A stretch of DNA of 64,000 nucleotides from Pseudozyma flocculosa PF-1. Lineage: Eukaryota > Basidiomycota > Ustilaginomycetes > Ustilaginales > Ustilaginaceae. The stretch spans positions 187,361-251,360 of the forward strand of contig NW_006920887.1 of the NCBI RefSeq assembly GCF_000417875.1, read 5' to 3'. Below the pieces are notes generated by a model that saw nothing but the letters and a program-made list of their open reading frames with translations, had not been told where the DNA came from and made no database searches. The position numbers were made by a program, and so were the translations under genes. This document shows positions 42,930-55,410 of this stretch, one piece after another. Position 1 is the first letter of the stretch, and each line of letters starts with the position of its first letter.

Positions 42930-45900
42930 ATGGCGGACGGCGTCAACTTGACAAAGTGAGTGGATTGTCGGCGGGATTGCCGAAGCGCGAGCGAATGCGT
43001 GCAGGACAAGCTGCCTTGCTTGCTCGCTTCGCCCATCGGCCGCTTCCGAAAGCCACTGTCTCCAGCCTCAGCCCTGGGGGAACATCGTCCCGACTGCCAG
43101 GATGATGACGGCCAAGGCCCGATCCCGCATACATGTGCTGACGCTCTGGGCCTGCCCCTTTATGACCTCGATCTGCGCTTCCGCCCTTCCCTCGCCAGGT
43201 CGCGCGCGCAATGGGAAGCGGCGCTCAACGGCGCGATCGGCACGTTCCGCGCCTTGGTCTCGGAGTCATCGTCCAAGGCGTGGAAGCCGGTCCCGCACAG
43301 CGCATCGGCCGCGCCCAACGCATCTGTGACTGCCTCGACCCCGGCATCCAACGCCGGCTCCCTCCGCGGCTCTCCCGCCATCGGTACCTCGTCGTCGTCA
43401 GCAGCGTTCAAGGGAAAGGCAAGGGAGCCGACGCTGCGACCCGCCCTGTCCCATACCGACCTCGCCGGCCGCAACCAGAACGGCAGCGCCGGCGCCAGTG
43501 CTGCGGACGATGCCGGCGCTGCTTCCAACGGCACAGATCCGCAGCCGTCTTCTGGGCCCTTTGTCCTGAAAGCGCTCCGGTCGGATCGCGTCGTCGTCCA
43601 TCGACGGAGCGCAAAGGGCGCCGACATGTACCGCGCCGTGGCAGAGGTGCCATACGACGGACAGGCGGATCTCATCGCTTTCCAGTCCATCCTGCAGACG
43701 CCAGACGCGCGATCAATATGTGAGCATCCGAAGCCTTCTAGCCTCAGCGCAAAACCGGCTGCTCGCTGTGCATCTAAGCTGACGAGACCTGCAAGGCTTG
43801 TCCAAACTCTCCCTCTCGCTCCTTCTTACGAACTTGCGCCGACCTGCCAGGGGATCGGCTGGTCGACGGCGGTGAGCTGATCGAGCAGCTCGACCCAAGC
43901 ACCCGAGTGTGCAAGACAAACTACCGCCTGGGCTGGCCTGCGAGCCCGCGCGATGCCATCACCATATCCCGCACGCTGGCCGACGACTCGGTGCTGATCG
44001 ACGTGTCGACTTCGCTGCCGCGCTCGCCCGACGCCCCCGCGTATCTCCGACCCGCGCCGCCCTGCGTGCGCTCCCACGTCCACCTGATGGCGTGGTGCAT
44101 ACAGGCGATGCCAGCCGAGACCTCGGCCACCGGTGCGAGAGGCTCGGCGTCGAGGATCAAGATCACGGTCTTCTGGTCTTGGGACCTCAAGGGCGCGTGG
44201 CTGGGCATGCCGTCGGGCGGCCTCGGCGTTCAGCTGCCGGATCTGATCAAGGGCCTCGTCCGCCAGGTCCGAGAGGGCAGCGGCCACGTCCCCGCCGTGC
44301 TCAACTTTGGCAGCTGCGTCGAGGTGCTCTCGAACTCGTTTGACCCGTCGCGCGACACCCGCCACACCGAGTATGCCATCGTCATCGAGGACGAGGCGGC
44401 GCGGCTCGCCGAGGATCGCGCCGAAAAGGACCTCGACACCCTCAACCGCATCCGCGCACGGCGACGTCTCGAGGCTGGGATCGAGTACTCGCTGCCGGCG
44501 ACGCAGGGATGGGACGTCCAGGTGTCGGTGCGGTCGCAGACGCGCTCCAGCCAGAGCGCCGCGTGGCACGCCGTCGCCGAGCGGCCTGCCGGCTCGCAGC
44601 GGATCCTGCTTACCATCAGGCACGCCAAGCTCGAGGACCCCGATGAGATTGTCAAGGCGACGGTCCGGGTGCAGCGGGTGGCCGCCAGCACGGGCCTCCG
44701 CCTCAACGACTCGCCGTTCGACATTGTCGAGAGCGAGCCGCGCACCGCCACCGCCCTGTCGGCCCGCATCGTCGAGGACACGGCCAGCGTCTCCAACATC
44801 TCGATCGGCACCGCCTCGACCGGCGGCAGCTCGTCGGCCCAGGCGCTCGGCGCCATGGCCAATGCATCGCGCGGCGGCACGCCCAACCCGGCCGGCTCGC
44901 TCGGTGCCATCAATGCCCTTGTGCGCCGCAACTACATCTACTTCACCAGCCTGCTTCAGGAGCCCGAGGCCAAGTGGAAGCCGGTCGCCGACACCAAGGG
45001 GGTCACTGTGATGCAGCTCGACTCGATCGACCTCACGCTGGTCGTCTACCGCGCCGAGGCCACGTTTGTCGGCGTGAGCGTGTGGGACCTCTTCAGCACC
45101 ATCAGCAATCCGGGCGCTCAGGCGTTCTGGGACAAGGGCCTGGACGATGCCACGCTGCTCTCCGACGTCAGCGACCTGAGCTCGCTCTGGCACCTCAAGA
45201 CCAAGCCCGCCTGGCCAGTCAGCGCGCGCGACTCAGTCACGGTGCAGACGGCCTACAAGTCGCCCGCCTCGGTCCACATCTTTTCCTTTTCCACAGACGA
45301 CCGGAACCACTTCCCCGCCATCCCAGAGCCCGAGTCTGGTACGATCCGGACCCAGATCGACCTGCGCGGCTGGTCGGTCGAGGCTCTCTCGCCGACCACG
45401 GTCCACGTCACGATGCTCGAGCAGTCGGACCCAAAGGGCTGGACGAGCAAGTCGTCGACGCCATCGGCCATGATCAACGCGGTTGCCGGCGTCGGAGAGT
45501 ATGCCATCAAATTTGGTGGCCCGCCCGTTGCCACGCGGCTGCTGGGCGCCCAGGCGAGGACGTCCAAGTACGACCACGACAAGGCCACCTTCCGGTTCGA
45601 GTACGAGGCCGTCGACCTCGGCGATGATGCCGCCGAGGCGCCCAACGTCGAGTGTGAGATCCGCTGCGACGTCGAGGTGTGGGCCTCGAGCCTCGATCTC
45701 GTCGTCGACCCGCCGCCGATCTCGGTCTCGTGTCTGCGCAGGCACAGGCTGTCGCAAGGCGGCGGAGGGCTGTGGCTGACCATCGAGCACGTCGCCGCCT
45801 CGCTCGAGGACGACCTCGCGCGCATCACGGTGCGCAAGGGCGCGTCGCGCGAAAAGGGCTCAGTCTACGTCAACGGCGCGCAGATGCGGGTCGACCTCGA

Positions 45901-48900
45901 CGAGATCAAGGGCGACGAGGTCAAGCAGCTCAGCAAACAGAAGCGGACCAAGCCCCAGCGCGTGCCGCTCGATCTCGAAGCGGCGCCGCGCAAGCCGACA
46001 TCCGGCTCGACCAGGAACAAGGCCCAGGACGAGTCGGCCTCGTCAGCCGTCGCCGGAAGCGCCAGCAGCGAGATCTCGGATCTGGATGGCGCAGCGACGC
46101 GCGACGAAGTCCTGGCCGGCACCACACCGGGTCGTGTCCACCGCGGCGGCAATCGCGACGACGAGACGCCGATGCCCACCACCAACACCTTTTTCTCAGA
46201 CGAGCGGCCGCGCCAGCCGATGACGTGCGCACTGGATGTTCTCTTCCTCCTGCGCCGCATCCATGCAGAGCGGAGCCCCGACCCCGCCGGCAATCCGGCG
46301 GGCTGGGCGCTCGTCTCGGAACGCAACGGCCTCTACGTGCGTCGGAAGCTGATGGAGTCCATCTCGAGCACCGTCGTCGTCCAGCGCGGCGACAAGGTGG
46401 TGCAGGGCCTGTCGGCCGAGGACCTCGTCGACGTCGTCTCGAGCCTTGGATGCCGCTCGCAGTGGGACGACAAGGTGGACACCACCACGCTGCTCGAATG
46501 CTACGGCAACGGCGCCACGACCTCGTTCGTCACCACAAAGGCGAGTTTCCCCTTCCGCGGCCGCGCCTTCCACCTGGCCAGCCTGACGGCTCGGGCGGCG
46601 CCGCCCGCTTTCCTCACAGCGTCGGGCGCCGGTCCCGATGGCAGCTCGATCCTGCCGCCGTCGTTGGCCTTGACGCCTTCGTCGCCGTCGTCTGCGTCGT
46701 CGCATTCCTCGGCAGCAATGTCGGGCCCCTCCGTCTACTTCCACGCATCGGCCTCGTTCCCCGAGCAGACGTCGCGCTACCCGCAGGAAAAGGTCAACCC
46801 GCTCGGCCTGCCGATGGGCAAGGTGTTGATCGACGGCTGGATCCTCGAGACGCTGGATCCCTACAGCTCGACCACATTCCAGATTCCCTCGACGCGCTGC
46901 ACGCACGTCGTCGCGGTCGACTATGCCGGCTCGCTGCCCGCCGCGGTCAACACATTGTGGAACTCGAACCTCCCGCGTTCGATTCTGTCCATCGAGGCCT
47001 TCCTCAAGGCGCGCGGTGCTCTGCCCTCGGTCAAGACCCCGCCAAGCTGCATCCAGGTCCTCGGCGACGGCCGCGACGAGGACCAGGGCCTGATTTGGGT
47101 CCTCGACGATCCTGAGCGCAAGCATCTTCTCCTGTCCACGGCATTTGACCCGCCCACCCGAACATTTGCCACCGTTAGCCTGACGAAGCCAGCTCGCTCG
47201 AGCTTGCCACCGCTTCCGCCATCGCCGGAGCCGGCGAGGATCAAAGCCAAGACGGTCTCTGACGCCTCGACCACCAAGGCGGCCGCAATCCGCGCAACAG
47301 CATCGACCGCCACGCTGACGCCGTCTTCGGCGCTTTCGGGCCAGCCGACCAGCGAGGGCATGTCCGGCACGGGCGGTGTCTCCCTCTCGCGCGCCACGTC
47401 GATGAACTCGATCACCAGCACGGGCGCCAACGCCTCGACGCCGTCCACGCTGCGGGGTCGGCCGTCGGCCATCCGCGCAGACTCACGGAGGGCCGTCGAC
47501 ATGCTGCTGATGGAGGTCGAGGTGGAACTGCGTCACTTCTCCAAGGGCTACGACGTTCAGATCTTTTCCGAATTCCTGCCCCGCCCGTCATCGTTGCAGC
47601 CGCCACAGCCGGCGCCGCCGTCATCGCCATCGCTTTCCCACCCCAAGGACACGGCTTCCACGGCCGAGGCCAGCTCTGAGGCGCAAGGCAAAGCGACATC
47701 GGAAGGCCGATCCAGGAGCCCAGAGCGACCTTCGGCATCGAAAGAGACTCTATCGCTCTCAATGGCATCGGAGCCGAAGCAGGACCTGCCGATCCAGATC
47801 AAGGTGTTCGACCTCCCACCCTCGGCCGTCTTGGCCGCTACGCTGGATCCCTCGGCTCGCCCTCGCAAGCATCTCGTCCGTGCGACACTGCCAACCACGG
47901 CCTTCCTCGACCCGATCGAGGACCCGCTGACCGGCTCCAAGCCTCCGGAGGTGCCAGATTGGTACACGAGGCTGCAGGATAGCGGCGCGGTCCTGCGAAT
48001 GGTCGTCAGGCCGCTCAATCCGCTCGCGCCGACGGATGCACCCGCATCGTCGTCGCAGGGAGTCGGCGGCGCCGCCTCCTTTTCCACGCCCGTGGGCAAG
48101 GTGCCCGTCCGATGCGCCGGGGCCAAGCTGGACGTCGTCCACGTCAACCTCACCTCGGCCATGCTGCAGAAGGAGCACGTCGGCGCCGAACCCTTCGCCC
48201 AGCTGCGGAGGGCGCTGCCGCCCTCGCCCATCTCCAGGGCGTTGCGCCACAGCAAGAGGGGCGAAGAAGAGGACGAGGACGGCGACGCCGACAACGACAA
48301 CGACAACGACGATGACGGCGACGCTGAAGACAACCTCCGAGACTCGAGGCTGCCCAGGTTGCTCCAAAGTCCGATTGCGGCGGACCTCGAGCTGCGCAAG
48401 CCAGCGCAGAGCGATACCCCGATCGGCCTTTCGTCGAAGTCGGGGAGCGGCAGCAGGGCGGAGGCGACGGCGACGGCGAAGGAGGGTGACCCGGACAAGA
48501 CGACGGGAGCTGCGAAGAGTGGCGATGCGCTTGGCGCCTCGGCCTCGACGTCGGCAAGCGGATCCGGGCGACCGGCCAACGCTGAAAGGGTGAGTTCTTG
48601 CGAGACGGCGAACGGGGAAGCTCGCTCGCACGCGATCTGGTTCGACACGCGCTGGTCCGACCGACTCACCTCCGTGTTGCTCCGCTCCGCGGCTTCATCG
48701 CTACCGCGTCTACACCCCTGCTGCCCCCTCACAGCCGGACGCCAAGGCACCCACCGCCAAGCCAGAGAGCAGCTCGACCAATTCGCTCATCCACATCCTC
48801 AACAGCTACCCACTCTCACGTCTCGGAACGGGCTCGGCGCTCGCATCCTCGCTCACGTCAGTCTCGAGCGTGACGGCCAAGGGCTCGTCGGTGGCCTCGA

Positions 48901-49613
48901 CGTCCACCTTCCAGACCAAGGCCGGCTCCCTGGCCGGCGGCGACATCCGACGTTCGCCCACGCCCAACTCTGCCGGCGGCAACGCCGGCGCCGGTACCGG
49001 TGCGGGCGCCAATGCCAAGGACAAGTCGACAGCGGCATCGGCGACCGGGTCCGGGTCGTCGTCGTCGGCTTCTCCCACATCGGCCGCCGCAGCCGCCGTG
49101 CAGGAGTCGGTCACGGCCGTGGCCCAGGCGGCCGCGCGCAAGCGTTTCAGCACGGGCAGCGTCCTCATGATCGCCCTCATCGCCTTCCTGCTGGGCTCGC
49201 TGACCCGGAGCTTCCTCACCCCCGTCGACTACGTCCTCGTGCAGTCGTCGCCGTCGTCGTCGGAGCAGGCTGGCGGCGGCATCCGCAGGACAGCGGCCGC
49301 GCTGCAACAGCAGCAGCAGCAGCAGCCGCAAAAGGTGACGCCGAGGCTGTCGGATGCCGCCGCTTCCGCAGCCGCTTCTGCCACCGCCAGCAACGCGGCC
49401 GACGACAGCAGCAGTGGCAGCGGCCTGTCTGGCGAGGTAGAGCGGTACCTCCGGCTGCTTGGCGGCGGCGGGAGCAGCAGCGGCGCGCCACTGTCGACCC
49501 TGGCGCAAGACGACGGCGCACCGCAGCGCCGATGGCAGGAGATCCGGCGCCTGCTAGAGCTCAAGAGGATCTGGGGCCGGTGGACGCTCGTCCTGGCCCT
49601 GATGCGGAGGTAG
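42930..49613 (+). CDS. Large multi-START-domain lipid-binding protein with C-terminal membrane anchor
   Basis: START domains bind and often transfer sterols or phospholipids. Exons 42930-42955, 43199-43719, 43851-48589 and 48735-49613 join in phase to give 2054 residues. I see three START-like modules. The first spans about residues 9-340 (SRAQWEAALNGAIGTFRALV, TNYRLGWPASPRDAITISR). The second spans about 535-770 (WDLFSTISNPGAQAFWDKGL, KTKPAWPVSARDSVTVQTAY, VTMLEQSDPKGW). The third spans about 995-1250 (LVDVVSSLGCRSQWDDKV, THVVAVDYAGSLPAAVN). A long Ser/Pro-rich region with an acidic stretch (EEEDEDGDADNDNDNDDDGD) follows. A single hydrophobic helix at about 1897-1918 (SVLMIALIAFLLGSLTRSF) is followed by a Gln/Ser/Gly-rich tail. 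A role in lipid transport at a membrane contact site is inferred, not shown. The first exon is only 26 bases. Confidence 0.88.
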
Positions 49614-49733
49614 AGGCGATAGATGATGGGCGATAGGGAGACGCGGGTATACATGGAGGGATGCTGCGAGGAGAAAGGCGGACGGGCCCTGGAGGGGGAC
49701 ATGGGAGATGCGGGTGCGCTGCGGTCCTAGCCG

Positions 49734-52123
49734 CTACAGCGCCAGACCGGTGATGCGCAGGTTCCTGGAGCACGAGCAGCGAGGATCAGAGGGGCATGAG
49801 CATCGCCGACGCTCCAATATCACGACCGAGGCGCGCAACGGCCACTCACTCGCGCAGGATCGTGTCGTTGACGCTGTTTAGGATCGCCTTGATCTGCCTC
49901 GTCGACTAGCGGTGGCGGCGGCGGCGGCGGTGGCGGCAGCGGCGGAGTCGAAGCAAGGGGACGACGAACGCATCGGATGGTCAGTATGGCAGGGCGACCA
50001 GCCGCCAGCTCGCCTCGCACTACCATCTCGATCGACCTGCGGCAGCGGCGCCATCCGCCGACTCACGGTGGCAATCGTCGTGTGGACGTAGATGGGCCGC
50101 TGGGGCGCCACGCTGCGGCTGCTCGTGACGCGCAGGCGGAACTCCTTGCGAAAGTAGCGCCAGACGTCTTCGAGCTCGTTTTCGCCGTCGAAATCGGGAA
50201 AGTGGTCGGCCACCTTGACGCCGCGCAGCAGCTTGCGCTCGAGGATGTCGATCTTGTTGAGAAAGAGGATGAGCGAGACGTCGCGCAGCAGCGGGTTGGC
50301 TGCAATCTCCTCGAAGAGGAGCAGCGAGTCGGCGACGCGGTTGACGCTCGGATCCTCGAGCAACGTCTGGTCAAACGCCGAAACGGGGGCAAGGAAGATG
50401 ATGGCGTTGGCGTCGTCAAAGTACGAGGCCCACGCGTTGCGCTGGCTCCGGCTGCCGCCGACGTCGTAGAGGTGGTAGGTGGTGGCCTTGTCGATGCGGA
50501 TGCGCTCGTCGCTGATGCCGACCGTGCGGACGCGGGCGTAGAGAATGTCCTCTTCGAAGTCGTAGCGCAAAAGGGCAAGTCAGATCGAGTCCGTCAGCAA
50601 AAAGGCCAGCCAGGCAGAGGAATCGACGGCGGGCCCAGCAAGCAACCCTCGGGACGATTTGCCGCAGTCCGAGCGTTCCAGGGGATCGTGCACCTACCAT
50701 CAGTCGGCTCGTAGCCCCGCTGAGCGATCCTCTCGTAGTTGTTGAGGAAGCTGGCGTGGGAAGGAGAGGGAGAGGAGGAGGAGGGAGAGGGGTGCAGAAA
50801 GGCAAAAGCGTGATGCGGTTTGGTCAGGATACCAGCTCCGGCTCCCACTTTCGTACAAAGCAGCCGTGGTGGACCTACTAGATATCGCTGTCGCTTGACT
50901 CGAGCTTGCCGCGCTTGCGAAGCTTCTTCGCGCTCGGGCTGTGCCAGAGCTGCAGCACGTCCTCCTTGAGCGCGATGAGCATCTGCTCGGCGCTCTCGCG
51001 CTTCATGCGCCTGCGCGTATAGATGCGCTGGTATTCAGCCGTCCGTCCCTCGGCGCTGCTGCCGCCGCCCGCCGACGCGTCTATCTGGCCCAGGACCGGC
51101 GAAGACCGCTTGCGGCGCAGCGATCCGATCAGGTCGGCTCGGCCGCTCGAGGAACGCGTCGACTCGGCCACCGACTCGGCATCCGACTCGGTGCCCTCGC
51201 TCGACAGCCAGCCAAGCTTCTCCATGATCCTGTCCTGCCAGCCGGCGCGGAGGAGGATGGGATGCTGCGGGCTGCGGCTCGTGGGCGAAGCTGGCTCCGA
51301 GAGGTTCGACCAGGGTGAAGGCGACCGCCCACTCATCGACCCAACTTCTTGCTCCTCGCCAATGGCCCCCAGGCGCTGCCGCAGCCCCTGCTCGAGCGAG
51401 AGGATCGGTGCCAGCTTGAGGCGGTCGAGCAGAGCCCGCTTCTCGGCGGCCGTGGCCATGATGCTGGGGCTGGGTGAAATGGCGCGCTCGGCGCCGCTCG
51501 CCGCGGTCATCGCAGAGTTTTGGCTTTCCGGCTCGGCGGCGGCCTCGAGCCGCTCGAGGCATTCGAGCAGCCCGCGGAGCGCGGTGATGACGTTGAGGTG
51601 GACAATCTCGCGCCACCAACGTCGGTTAGCCTCGTGCGCCTTGGGCTCGTACAAAAGCCGCATCTGCGTACGACATGGGACCGTGCCACGCATCAATGAT
51701 GGGCGTCAGCATTGCAAGCTCCCTCGGGCCCGAGAAGGACAAAGGTCCGCGCCGGCTTACATACCTGCTTGAAGATGGTGGTCTTGCCTGCACCCGCTTG
51801 ACCTGTCGTGGTCAGTCCGAGCGAGTGCGACATCAAAACAATGACAGGAGGGGCGAGCGGCTGGGTCAACGCTGGCCGGTCGAGCCAAGCCACATCACGT
51901 TGCGAGTCTGACAGGCGCGGTGGGGGCCCGCTCACTCACCGAGGAGCAGAATGCGGACTTCGCCCTGCTTCTCCTTCTTGCGCCGATTGGCATCCTCGCG
52001 AAGCCTCTTGTCGATCTCATCGCTGACCTTTTTTGCCTCGGCCTCGCGGGCGAGTCGGGCGGAGCGCTCCGCCGGCGTCTCACGGGCAGGCGGTCGAAGG
52101 GCGAGGGTGATGGGGTCCTCCAT
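49734..52123 (-). CDS. Atypical heterotrimeric G-protein alpha subunit, seven exons
   Basis: Galpha subunits relay receptor signals by GTP-dependent switching. The minus-strand exons are 51940-52123, 51765-51802, 50879-51663, 50698-50750, 50067-50551, 49850-49905 and 49734-49764; all phases fit and the product is 543 residues, against about 350 for a typical Galpha. Recognisable parts are the P-loop LLLGQAGAGKTTIFKQ (about 59-74), YERIAQRGYEPTDEDILYAR, switch I ARVRTVGI (Arg360), switch II DVGGSRSQRNAW, SLILFLNKID, TTIATS and the C-terminus VNDTILRENLRITGLAL. Departures from consensus are Gln to Ser at residue 387, a P-loop without the GESGKS core, no MGxxxS myristoylation start (it begins MEDPITLALR, then a charged helix), and a roughly 180-residue Ser-rich insertion in the helical domain (about 125-310). 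It converges with the START gene, 120 bases apart. Confidence 0.92.
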
Positions 52124-55100
52124 GTCGATGGCGAGGGCTCGGTGAGCGGCAACGGCGGGTTTGGCAAGGCAATAACCGAGGAGAGACGACGGATTGGCCC
52201 GGGTAGTGCGATGGCGGCGGCGACGGCGACGGCGACGGCTGACCTTAATGCCTTTTGTACTTGTACCGGACGCGCCTTAGCGTTGAGCTGCGAGTCTCTG
52301 ACTGCGGAAAATCCGCAGGCGGCTCAACCGGCGGGAGGAGGTGGGTGCTGTCGTGAGATGAAGCAATGCAAGCGGCGGAAGCAGCAGCAAGGGATGATGA
52401 ACTTGCTTCGGGGCAGAATGCTAGCCTTTCGCGGCCGGGACAGGTCGAAGAGTCTCCGAGGGCCTGGGTCCGCTCGTTGGGAAAACCCCAGCGCGAGCGA
52501 GCGAGCGCGGAAGATGAAGAGACCTCCTCCGAGCCTTGCAGGTGCTGCAGTAAGAGGGGGGACCGAGACGAGCACGCGTTCGGAGGATATCGAGCACTTG
52601 GTGGCCCGAGTGTAGCAACGGCGCCGGAGCGGTGCGAGGGCGATTCGAGCAATGGGCTGGAGCCGCGGCGGGGCAACTTTGTCGTCGCTCAAGGGAAGAC
52701 CAGATATTAGGGCTGAGTTGGTCTTGCGTGCTCGTTGGATGTGTATGCGCGACGGTAGCCTGGCCGTGGTGGGAGAGCGAGGACGCAGGGGCAAGAGATG
52801 ATGGGGAGGAAGGCGCGGTAGGCAAGGAGGAGAGCAGAGCGGCGGTCGCAAACAGATGTGCAGCAGATGGTAGACTGAAGGACGGAGACGAGGGCGAAGC
52901 CGAAGGTTGTCCTGATCAGGCTAGGTGGTTGGTAGAGGAGAGCGTCGGAGGGAGGGGGACCTGTGCAAAGGGGGAGGAGGAGACGGACGATGGAGGAAGG
53001 AAGCGCGTGTACATGCCCCCTTCAGCAGCAGAACTGGACGTAGACAGCGAGAGGGTTCACGGCGAACCGGAAGGCACGAAGCAGGGAGAAGGACGATAGG
53101 TGAGGAGAGGGCCAGGATCAAGCAAGAAACGAATGAGGGGGAGCCAAGGCGAAGGGGGCGGACCTGCGATGGGGTCAAAAGGAAGGGCGAGGGGAGCATG
53201 AAGTTTATACCGAGCATAGGCAGGCAGGCAAGGCAGGTGGAGATGCGGGCGCGGACCCTTGCTTGCTTGCCTGCCTGCTTGCTTGCTTTGCTTCTTCCAT
53301 GCCGTGTGTGCCTCGCAGATGAAGGCCTCTAGCGAGCCAGTCAGCCAGACGACCGCCCTGCCATATGCATGATGCCTGGTCAGCGTGCCCTTCCACGCAC
53401 GAGGTCGATGGACGGCCACCCTCCTCTAGGCTAGGCTAGGTTTGGCCAGTCGGGTTGGCGGGGCGCAGAGCCAACCCTGAGCTTGACCTGGCTAGCCGTG
53501 GCTTGCTGGCGTCGGCGACCATCCGGTTGGGCAGGCCAGCAGGTCGCCGGAAAGCTGCCGGCAATGCCGTGCGCGGGGCGAGCTGGCCTGCCTTTCCGGC
53601 AGAGCGGGAAGGGTAGCGAGCGAGCGAGCAAGCAAGCAAGCAAGCAAGCAAGCGAGTAGTTGGTGGGCGAAGTGCGCGGGGCGCAGGGACAAGCGGGGCA
53701 TAGCGGCGGGTCCTATCTGAGCAAATCGGCCAGATGAAGCAGGCAGGCCAGCAGGCTAGGTTCATGGTTGCATGGTGTGATTCGGCCTCCTGGCAGCAGC
53801 GAGGCAGCAACCAAGCAAGCAAGCAAAGCAAGACAGGGCTTAGAGACGAACATCAGCAGGCCAGGCCGGGCTGGTCAGGTCGCGCGCGCCAGAGGCCGGC
53901 AGGGATGCTGCATGGCATAGAGGCCCTTGCCTGGCTCCGGTCTCTATCATGCTCACGGCGATGCGAGCGGGGCGTACGTTTGGCCTATCTCGCTCGCCCC
54001 CTCTTTTCTTACGGTGCCCCTCTGTCTGAACTCGACTCGATAACCGTGGTCTCGGAAGGGCCGGTGATGCTTGCCAGCGAGCGACGAAGCCAGCGGAAGG
54101 GAATCCGATGATATCGAGGGTCAGACCCCTGGCCAAGCCAAGCTGGAGCGGAGCAGTGCCGAGCTCGCCCTTGGTCAGCCCCGAAAGAGGGGAGGGACCG
54201 TCCCGCTCTCCTGCTGCTACGACGAGATCCTACCTACCTCTGCTTGCCTGCTTATTGCTGCAAGGCCATCGTCGACCGTCGACCGTCGAACGCGGCGATA
54301 GGGTACAACGGCTGCCATGCATATCTGTAGGAAGCCGTGCGTGCAAGCAAGCAAGCAAGCTTGCAAGCTCAAGCTGCGCTGCAGCTGCGAAGAGCCGTGC
54401 GTGCGGGACGCAGCGAGCAGCAGCAGCACCAGCAGCACCAGCAGCGTGGGGCGCTTCCTCGCCGACCCCAGCCCGTTTTGCGGGTGGAGCGTGCAAGCGA
54501 GCGAGGGCTGCACGCAGCGCCTGCAGCGCAGCGCACGCACGCGCCACCCTTGGCTTTCCTCTCTCTGCTTCTGCTTGCTTGTGGAATTAAGGTTTCGTGA
54601 GGCCCCAGTCTAGTCCCCGCATGCCTGGGGAAAGGCAGAGGCGGCCGGCTAGGGTGATCAGCCGGCCAAGCAAGGCTAGCACATGCATGCCCACAGGCAG
54701 GCGGCTTCGAGCCACGGCTAAAGTAGGCCGGAAGCGCTGCCTGGCCCGCCTTTCGCCGTGTGATCTTCATGTGATCAGACTTCAACGCCTCTCTAGGACG
54801 TCTGCAGGCAACCCCTATCAACTCGACTGCTCTGAAGAACAAACTGGGATGGATTCGGATGTAGAGGTGACGAGTGGATGCCGGGGTAGGAGGGGTAAAA
54901 GTACAAGGACCTGAGCGGCGCTTTCGACCAAGACGAAGGGGCCCGCCGAGCCACAACGGGGGAGCCACGAGAGCAGAGTAGGTAGTCAGGACCAGAGACG
55001 GACTGAAGGAGGTGAAGGAGCGGAAGGGCCGAAGGAGGTGACGCTCCGGAAGACGGCCAGGCAAGCGCCGCTCGCGCACACCGTCGTCACCTCGAACCGG

Positions 55101-55410
55101 GCCGGCCGGAGAGACTCGATCCGAAGAGAAGCCAGGTCCACCAAGGCGGCAGGCTGCCGACGAGGTCGAGGAGGGTCGATGAGAAATTGTGGTGCTGCAA
55201 AGAAATGGGCGACGTAGTGCGATCGTGTTCTGGATGCGGTCGCGCGCGAGTCGGTGGTCGAGCTCAATGGCGCTCCGCCGGGTATCATCGGAATGCAGAT
55301 GGCGGACGCGCGAGGACGTGCGGGCGAGAGGATGAGAGAATGGACGAGGGAATGAACGAGGTGGACGAAGAAGCACGAAGGGCGCTGGCAGCGACGCCGC
55401 AGAGGACTCG
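52124..55410. other. 3.3-kb gene-poor region with GCAA tetranucleotide repeats
   Basis: This region lies upstream of the Galpha gene and downstream of the 1248-aa gene. It carries several GCAA/GCTT arrays (near 53262-53290, 53617-53653, 53811-53828 and 54343-54361) and GGCCAGGC-type words. A 357-codon minus-strand frame at 54369-55442 is Arg/Pro/Ser/Cys-rich with no motif and overlaps the neighbouring 3' end, so I do not count it. No gene is supported. Confidence 0.5.
53617..53653. repeat. (GCAA)n microsatellite
   Basis: About nine tandem copies of GCAA or GCGA. Related arrays recur at 54343-54361 and 60413-60436. Confidence 0.9.

Noticed and set aside
43826..45193. A 455-codon minus-strand frame over the START gene
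   Set aside because: Shadow of the START-domain coding strand with biased Arg/Gly/Asp composition.
49734..49905. Apparent truncation of the Galpha C-terminus at DTILRE
   Set aside because: The stop codon there lies within a GTGAGT donor. A further exon at 49734-49764 restores the expected ending NLRITGLAL, so the protein is complete.
53617..53653. Regularly spaced short repeats considered as a CRISPR-like array
   Set aside because: They are simple uninterrupted GCAA microsatellites without spacers, in a eukaryotic genome.
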